This document shows, piece by piece, positions 6,398-10,858 of a DNA stretch of 10,858 nt (positions are counted from its first letter, which is position 1; each line of letters begins with the position of its first letter). The notes under the pieces were generated by a model, which saw only the letters and a program-made list of their open reading frames with translations, was not told where the DNA came from and did not search any database. The stretch spans positions 1-10,858 of the forward strand of contig CARBES010000031.1 in NCBI GenBank assembly GCA_948944455.1, in the 5' to 3' direction. The position numbers and the translations under genes were made by a program. The DNA comes from an uncultured Candidatus Saccharibacteria bacterium. GTDB lineage: Bacteria > Patescibacteriota > Saccharimonadia > Saccharimonadales > Saccharimonadaceae.

Positions 6398-6426
6398 TTA
6401 TATATTCCGCTAATGTATGTTACAAT
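6398..6426 (+). promoter_or_regulatory. Probable sigma70-type promoter of the arginine cassette
   Basis: An extended -10 element, TGTTACAAT (TG at 6418-6419, hexamer TACAAT at 6421-6426, five of six matches to TATAAT), lies just after the terminator. The -35 position at 17-base spacing reads TTATAT (6398-6403), which is weak; the TG extension may compensate. Transcription would start near 6433, leaving about 29 bases of leader before arcB. No operator-like repeat is evident. Confidence 0.6.
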
Positions 6427-6461
6427 GATAATAACATTTGATAAAGTGGGAGGTGTATGTA

Positions 6462-7457
6462 ATGGACTTTACGGGACGCGACTTTTTGCAAATATTAGAT
6501 TTTAGCTCCGAAGAACTACGTTATATGCTAGAAGTTGCCAAGATCTTCAAGAACTACAAGAAAACTGGACAAAGTCACAAATATTTCCCCGATAAGAACA
6601 TCGTCCTGCTTTTTGAAAAGACTTCCACTCGTACACGCTGTAGCTTTGAGGTTGCTGGATACGATCTCGGCATGGGTGTAACTTACCTTGATCCTGCCGG
6701 TTCACAAATGGGGCACAAAGAATCTATTGCTGATACCGCCCAAGTCCTTGCCAAGCTTTACGATGGCATTGAATATCGCGGCTTCGCTCAAAAGACCGTC
6801 GATGAACTTGCTAAATATGCCGATGTACCAGTCTGGAATGGACTAACCGATTATTGCCATCCGACCCAAGCTCTTGCCGACTTTCTCACAATCGAAGAGC
6901 ATTTTGGCAACCTAGACGGTCTTACTGTTACTTACCTTGGTGACACTCGCAATAACGTCGCCAACTCTCTTATGGCCATGAGCGCCAAAATGGGCGTAAA
7001 TTATATTGCTTGTGGACCAGAAGCTCTTAAACCCGATACAAAACTCCTCGAACAATGCCAGGCTGTCGCCGCAGAAAACGACAGCAGTATCACGGTTACT
7101 TCCGATTTACAATCATTAGCTAATACTGCCGATGTAATCTACACTGACGTATGGCTATCGATGGGTGAGGATAAAGCGAAATGGGGCGAGCGCATCGAAC
7201 AACTTAAGCCTTACCAAGTTACTATGGAAATTATGAATCTCGCCAAGCCTACAACTGTTTTTATGCACCCGCTACCATCCTTCCATAATCTCGACACCTC
7301 AGTCGGTCGCGACGTTCACGAAAAATACGGCCTCAGCGAATTAGAAGTCACCAATGAAGTTTTTACTTCTGAGCGTTCGCTCGTCTTCGAGGAAGCCGAA
7401 AATCGCATGCATACTATTAAAACCGTGATGTATCTAACACTAAAGACTAAGGAGTAA
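6462..7457 (+). CDS. arcB: Ornithine carbamoyltransferase, catabolic (ArcB-type)
   Basis: The enzyme interconverts citrulline plus phosphate with ornithine plus carbamoyl phosphate in the cytoplasm; beside arginine deiminase it would run toward carbamoyl phosphate. I chose the ATG at 6462 (331 residues), eight bases after GGAGG (6449-6453); an in-frame TTG at 6438 would place this site inside the gene. The carbamoyl phosphate loop is STRTR (55-59), followed by YRGF (105-108) and HPTQ (133-136). The ornithine-side loop is DVWLSMGE (229-236), whose SMG separates it from aspartate carbamoyltransferases. The usual HCLP active-site motif reads HPLP (269-272): Pro270 replaces the ornithine-binding Cys (codon CCG, 7269-7271). 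The following FHNLDTSVGRD is otherwise ArcB-like. This substitution could alter activity or substrate. Another carbamoyltransferase of the family is the only real alternative. Confidence 0.93.
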   Translation: MDFTGRDFLQILDFSSEELRYMLEVAKIFKNYKKTGQSHKYFPDKNIVLLFEKTSTRTRCSFEVAGYDLGMGVTYLDPAGSQMGHKESIADTAQVLAKLYDGIEYRGFAQKTVDELAKYADVPVWNGLTDYCHPTQALADFLTIEEHFGNLDGLTVTYLGDTRNNVANSLMAMSAKMGVNYIACGPEALKPDTKLLEQCQAVAAENDSSITVTSDLQSLANTADVIYTDVWLSMGEDKAKWGERIEQLKPYQVTMEIMNLAKPTTVFMHPLPSFHNLDTSVGRDVHEKYGLSELEVTNEVFTSERSLVFEEAENRMHTIKTVMYLTLKTKE

Positions 7458-7462
7458 AGTCT

Positions 7463-8695
7463 ATGAAAAGTACCATTTGTAATTTTAGCGAAATTGCACC
7501 ACTTAAAAAAGTCTTGATGCATAGACCCGGTAACGAATTTCTCAACCTTACTCCCGAATCTCTCGGAAGGTTGCTCTTCGACGACATTCCTTATCTTAAA
7601 ATCGCCCAACAAGAACATGATGCTTTCGCTAACGCTCTCCGGGCCGAGGGTGTAGAAGTAATTTACCTTGAAGATCTCATGGCACAAGCGCTTGATGATG
7701 CGGGAGCCAACGTACGCAAAGAATTTCTCCAGCGCTTCATCAATGAAGCCGGTGTTACCTCGCCAAAAATTGCCAAACATTGCTATAACTTCCTCAACAG
7801 TTATAAAGACAACCGCGAAATGGTCAAAAAATGCATCACTGGTATTGATATTTCCGAGCTAAAACGTCTCAACGGCATCTCCGGCTTTTACGCTACCCGC
7901 GACACTGGACGCATGATTATTGATCCAATCCCGAACCTCATCTTCCAACGCGATCCAATGGCCACTATTGGCTATGGCGCTACTTTGCATAAAATGTGGG
8001 CTCCTACACGCACTCGTGAATCAATTTTTGCAGAATATATTTTCCGATATCATCCATTCTATGAGGACACTAAGCTCTATTACGATCGCACCGAACCATA
8101 TTCTCTAGAAGGTGGCGATATCCAAGTTCTTTCCAAGGAAGTTATCGCTATTGGTATTTCTCAGCGCACCGAGCCAGACGCAATCGCCGAATTCGCCAAA
8201 GCTCTATTCAAAGATAAGAATAATACCTTCAAATACATCTTAGCCATCGACATACCAGATGAACGCAGTTTTATGCATCTCGACACCGTTATGACTCAAG
8301 TCGATACTAACAAGTTCGCCGTTCAAGATGCTATCATGGATATCTCGACTATTTACGAAATTACCAAAGGTCGTGGTGACGAACTTGAAATTGTCGAAAA
8401 CCGCCAAAGTCTTCAAAAAGTTTTAGAAAAATATTTACATTTATCACGCGTCGAACTAATTAAATGCGGCGACGGCCGGCGCATTGATGCTGAACGTGAA
8501 CAATGGAGCGATGGTGTCAATCTGCTTTGCGTCCGTCCAGGCGTCGTAATTGGCTATGATCGTAATTTTGTTACCAATGAAACTCTCCGACGCCACGGAG
8601 TTGAGGTTATCGAAATACCGAGCTCTGAAATCTCCCGTGGTCGTGGCGGTTCGCATTGTATGGCAATGGCGCTAGTGCGCGAGGAGGATAAATAA
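7463..8695 (+). CDS. arcA: Arginine deiminase
   Basis: ArcA hydrolyses L-arginine to citrulline and ammonia, the first step of the arginine deiminase pathway, which gives ATP and raises pH when carbamate kinase follows. The 410-residue length is standard for the guanidino-group-modifying fold. Visible are LMHRPGNEF (18-26), the FQRDP motif (161-165) with Asp164, EGGD (216-219) with Glu216, MHLDTV (271-276) with catalytic His272, and GRGGSHCMAMALVRE (393-407) with nucleophile Cys399. All expected catalytic residues are present, so it should be active. It starts five bases after the arcB stop; AAGGAG (7449-7454) overlaps the arcB end, implying cotranscription. The order arcB-arcA is unusual, since arcA normally comes first. 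The transporter gene follows after 47 bases. Confidence 0.97.
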   Translation: MKSTICNFSEIAPLKKVLMHRPGNEFLNLTPESLGRLLFDDIPYLKIAQQEHDAFANALRAEGVEVIYLEDLMAQALDDAGANVRKEFLQRFINEAGVTSPKIAKHCYNFLNSYKDNREMVKKCITGIDISELKRLNGISGFYATRDTGRMIIDPIPNLIFQRDPMATIGYGATLHKMWAPTRTRESIFAEYIFRYHPFYEDTKLYYDRTEPYSLEGGDIQVLSKEVIAIGISQRTEPDAIAEFAKALFKDKNNTFKYILAIDIPDERSFMHLDTVMTQVDTNKFAVQDAIMDISTIYEITKGRGDELEIVENRQSLQKVLEKYLHLSRVELIKCGDGRRIDAEREQWSDGVNLLCVRPGVVIGYDRNFVTNETLRRHGVEVIEIPSSEISRGRGGSHCMAMALVREEDK

Positions 8696-8742
8696 AAAAC
8701 AGCAACCTCGCCAAAAGCTAACCACCATTTAGAAAGGAACTA
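8696..8742 (+). other. Short spacer between arcA and the transporter gene
   Basis: The 47-base gap contains no hairpin with a T-run and no convincing promoter. Only the AAAGGA ribosome binding site at 8733-8738 is evident. The transporter is therefore probably cotranscribed with arcB and arcA. Confidence 0.5.
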
Positions 8743-10473
8743 ATGTTAAAGAAGAAAAATCGCAAGAAAAGTAGTCGCTCGATGCTATCGGCCTACTCTA
8801 TCATTATGCTCTTAACGATCCTTCTCGGAGCTATTTCTCATTTGTTACCAAAAGCTCAATTCGCGCCTATTGTAGCCGAAGAAACGCCAACTACTGAAGA
8901 GATCACTATCGAAAACGAAGCTGAAGTTGATAATAATGGCGAAATTAGCGAGACAATCGCGGAAGAGCAAACCATGACTAACAGGCAGAGCTCGGATGCG
9001 ACAACGGATTTGCCCGTCACGGGCGTCGACGTCGAGATCAAAGACGGCGAAATCACCGAAACTCCAGATTTGACTACCGAAACCACCCCAGAAGAAACGA
9101 CTTATAGTAGCCTAGAGGCCTGCCAGGAAGAAACCGGTAGCGAGTGCGCCATCGTTGATGGTTCTGGCGTTGTTGGGGCTAAACTCTGGCAAGTCCTTAT
9201 GGCGCCAATTTTTGGTTTTGAGAACGCCATTGACGTCTGTATCTTCATCATGGTACTTGGCGGATTCTTGGCCGTCGTCGCTAGCACCAAGGCCCTCGAA
9301 AAAGGCATCAAGCTCCTCGTCAAAAAACTCCATGGAAAAGAATATCTCCTTATCGTTCTTCTCATGCTAATCTTTTCGATCATGGGCACCACCTATGGCT
9401 TCCTGGAAGAGAGCGTCGGCTTCTACGTTCTCATCGCAGCAACCATGTTTGCCGCTGGGCTCGACCCACTTGTTGGCGTCGCTACTATTTTACTTGGTGC
9501 CGGCTCTGGCGTGCTAGGTTCTACGATTAACCCGTTTGCTACCGGTGTCGCCCTCTCATCCATGAAAGACGCTGATATCCCTTACAACCAGGGTCTTATC
9601 ATCCTTATCGCTACCGTACTCTGGCTGTCTACTCTCGCTATTTCCATCTTCTTTACTATTCGTTATGCCAAAAAAGTCCAAAAGGATAAAGGGTCAACTT
9701 TCCTTAGTCTCCGCGAGCAAGCTGCTGCCGAAAAAACCTACAATAAATACCTCCAATCCGAAGACGATGATGAAGGCTTATCGGGTCGCCAAAAGTGGAC
9801 GCTCGTAATCTTTGCGCTTACTTTCCTCGTCATGATTGTTGGGTTCATTCCTTGGGGAGAATTCGGAATCACTTTCTTTGACCAATGGACTGGCTGGCTA
9901 ACTGGTGCCTCGCTTGGCAACTGGTGGTTCTACGAAGCCGCTCTGTGGTTTTTGATCAGTTCAATTATCATCACAATCATCAACCGCACCGGCGAGCGTG
10001 GTTTTATCGATACATTCATTAGCGGAGCAAGCGACATGATTGGCGTAGTCTTGGTCGTTGCCGTCGCACGTGGTGTCTCTGTTCTCATGGGCCAAACTTT
10101 CTTAGACAACTTCATCATTTTCAACGCTTCCAACTTCCTCGCTACCCTACCGGAAATGGCCTTTGTCCCACTCAACTACATCCTCCATATCGGACTCTCC
10201 ATCCTAGTTCCATCCTCTTCTGGTCTTGCCACTCTCTCTACCCCAATTATTGCACCTGTCGCTGCGACCTTGGGATACAGTACCAATGTTACTGCTATGA
10301 CTATCGTCGCTGCTAACGGCCTCGTTAACCTCATCGCCCCAACTTGCGGTGCTATCATGGGAGGCCTTGCTCTCGCAAAAGTCGATTATCCGACTTGGTT
10401 TAAGTGGGGAATTAGAGTTGTTGGCGTAATTGCCGTTGTCAATATCGTTATCCTCTGTTTATTCTCACTCTAA
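8743..10473 (+). CDS. YfcC/ArcD-type membrane transporter, probable arginine/ornithine exchanger
   Basis: This 576-residue polytopic protein belongs to the YfcC / DcuC-like superfamily, which includes the ArcD antiporters of streptococcal arginine deiminase operons. Next to arcBA, an arginine/ornithine (or citrulline) exchange role is the best inference. A basic N-terminus precedes a first membrane segment (about 14-35). The core from about 145 has roughly ten more hydrophobic segments and the signatures GTTYGFLEESVGFY (215-228), GSTINPFATG (259-268), PSSSGLATLSTPIIAP (490-505) and NLIAPT (529-534). Between segments 1 and 2 lies an acidic, Thr/Glu-rich, presumably extracytoplasmic stretch (about 44-140), clearly longer than the roughly 50 residues usual in YfcC, with a Cys pair (127, 135) and an LPVTG pentapeptide (90-94). 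AAAGGA sits four bases before the ATG. The exact substrate cannot be read from sequence. Confidence 0.88.
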   Translation: MLKKKNRKKSSRSMLSAYSIIMLLTILLGAISHLLPKAQFAPIVAEETPTTEEITIENEAEVDNNGEISETIAEEQTMTNRQSSDATTDLPVTGVDVEIKDGEITETPDLTTETTPEETTYSSLEACQEETGSECAIVDGSGVVGAKLWQVLMAPIFGFENAIDVCIFIMVLGGFLAVVASTKALEKGIKLLVKKLHGKEYLLIVLLMLIFSIMGTTYGFLEESVGFYVLIAATMFAAGLDPLVGVATILLGAGSGVLGSTINPFATGVALSSMKDADIPYNQGLIILIATVLWLSTLAISIFFTIRYAKKVQKDKGSTFLSLREQAAAEKTYNKYLQSEDDDEGLSGRQKWTLVIFALTFLVMIVGFIPWGEFGITFFDQWTGWLTGASLGNWWFYEAALWFLISSIIITIINRTGERGFIDTFISGASDMIGVVLVVAVARGVSVLMGQTFLDNFIIFNASNFLATLPEMAFVPLNYILHIGLSILVPSSSGLATLSTPIIAPVAATLGYSTNVTAMTIVAANGLVNLIAPTCGAIMGGLALAKVDYPTWFKWGIRVVGVIAVVNIVILCLFSL

Positions 10474-10611
10474 GGAACACGCATTCCAAACACTTGGACC
10501 GATCCCGCAATTGGCGCCAGCTACTCGATTTACTTCATCATTGTAGATTGCCACCCCGCAGAAACCGCCGCAAGTCGCGCTAATCGTTCCGATGCCATCC
10601 TCTTGCGCCAT
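10465..10611 (-). CDS. Possible small Cys-containing protein, antisense to the cassette end
   Basis: A 48-codon frame on the minus strand runs from an ATG at 10611 to a TGA at 10465-10467, overlapping the last nine bases of the transporter gene tail to tail. GGGGAG lies eight bases before the ATG and an in-frame TAG lies directly upstream, so the frame cannot be extended. The peptide has four Cys (14, 18, 35, 45), is Gly-rich and contains CGGFCGVAIYNDEVNRVAG. It resembles a small disulfide domain or the end of a larger secreted protein more than random translation, but I recognise no family. It has no signal peptide and no clear promoter, and a 50-codon open stretch can arise by chance. It could be a remnant of a gene cut at the cassette boundary. 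Confidence 0.22.
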   Translation of the reverse strand: MAQEDGIGTISATCGGFCGVAIYNDEVNRVAGANCGIGPSVWNACSLE

Positions 10612-10629
10612 CGTCTAATCTCCCCATCG

Positions 10630-10652
10630 CCGCCCCGCTCCGGGGCGGTTTT
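10630..10652 (+). terminator. Intrinsic terminator closing the arginine cassette
   Basis: An 8-bp all-GC stem (10630-10637 with 10641-10648) with a CTC loop is followed by TTTT (10649-10652). It lies 156 bases past the transporter stop and 65 bases before the -35 region of rplF. On the minus strand no T-run follows the stem, so it works on the plus strand. Confidence 0.85.
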
Positions 10653-10716
10653 ACTATCCTTATCATCAGGTACCACATTAGCGACATTCAGGAGACGTCG
10701 AGCCTCCAAAAACATC

Positions 10717-10745
10717 TTGCTTTTCTCTGTAATTCGTGATAAAAT
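10717..10745 (+). promoter_or_regulatory. Probable promoter for rplF and the rest of the spc cluster
   Basis: TTGCTT (10717-10722) and TAAAAT (10740-10745) are separated by exactly 17 bases, and TG at 10737-10738 forms an extended -10. Transcription would begin near 10752, about 24 bases before rplF. Such a promoter is expected if the terminator at 10630-10652 cuts this half of the ribosomal cluster off from upstream transcription. Confidence 0.7.
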
Positions 10746-10775
10746 AGGACAGAATATTAAGTTATAAGGAGAAAT

Positions 10776-10858
10776 ATGAGTCGTATCGGAAAACAACCCA
10801 TCACGATTCCGGCGGGAGTGACAATCACGGTCGGCGACAAAGATATTACTGTCGCAGG
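10776..10858 (+). CDS. rplF: 50S ribosomal protein L6 (3' partial)
   Basis: L6 is a large-subunit protein near the sarcin-ricin loop and the GTPase-associated region. Only the first 27 codons are in the window: MSRIGKQPITIPAGVTITVG followed by DKDITVAG, the standard L6 N-terminus. The ATG is set by AAGGAG (10766-10771), four bases upstream. In the canonical spc order rplF follows rpsH directly; here the two are separated by the arginine cassette. It resumes the ribosomal cluster under its own promoter and runs off the right edge. Confidence 0.96.
   Translation, partial: MSRIGKQPITIPAGVTITVGDKDITVA

Noticed and set aside
6438..6461. TTG at 6438 as the arcB start.
   Set aside because: It would place the GGGAGG site inside the gene, and the eight extra residues do not resemble the family; ATG at 6462 has ideal spacing.
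9012..9024. Small hairpin GCCCG-TCA-CGGGC inside the transporter gene.
   Set aside because: Five base pairs without a T-run inside a coding region; most likely chance.
6347..10700. ATTCAG followed by an ACG-containing stretch just after rpsH (6347) and again before rplF (about 10686), considered as a target-site duplication around the cassette.
   Set aside because: Only about six contiguous bases match and the rest diverges, which is not distinguishable from chance.
10653..10775. A possible leader regulatory RNA upstream of rplF.
   Set aside because: The inferred transcription start leaves only about 24 bases of leader, and no stable stem is apparent in it.

Overview
The window looks like the chromosome of a member of the Candidate Phyla Radiation (Patescibacteria), most likely a Candidatus Saccharibacteria (TM7) relative. 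The reasons are the compact S10-spc ribosomal protein cluster with one-base stop/start overlaps, Lys/Glu/Ala-rich tails on L23 and L22, a very short L24, no L29 gene between L16 and S17, and an arginine deiminase pathway, which is known in host-associated Saccharibacteria. The assignment is an inference; the window has no rRNA or other decisive marker. The standard code fits: no in-frame TGA occurs in any real gene.

Positions 1-6346 hold one uninterrupted plus-strand array: rplC (5' end cut by the window), rplD, rplW, rplB, rpsS, rplV, rpsC, rplP, rpsQ, rplN, rplX, rplE, rpsN and rpsH. Genes overlap by one base or are spaced by at most 15 bases. Most Shine-Dalgarno sequences lie inside the last codons of the gene upstream. 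The array stops at a strong hairpin terminator (6361-6392).

Positions about 6398-10652 hold a self-contained arginine catabolism cassette inside the spc cluster, between rpsH and rplF. It has its own extended -10 promoter, arcB (ornithine carbamoyltransferase), arcA (arginine deiminase), a YfcC/ArcD-type transporter gene and a closing terminator (10630-10652). Together the products would import arginine, deiminate it to citrulline and ammonia, and split citrulline to ornithine and carbamoyl phosphate. Carbamate kinase (arcC), the ATP-forming step, is not present here. ArcB has Pro in place of the usual active-site Cys (HPLP instead of HCLP). The transporter carries an unusually long acidic loop after its first membrane segment.

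A second promoter (10717-10745) then restarts the ribosomal cluster at rplF, which runs off the window. Between the transporter and its terminator lies about 150 bp with only a short antisense Cys-containing reading frame of uncertain reality. The main novelty is this insulated metabolic cassette splitting a normally contiguous ribosomal protein operon, with the unusual ArcB active site, the transporter loop and the missing L29 as secondary points.
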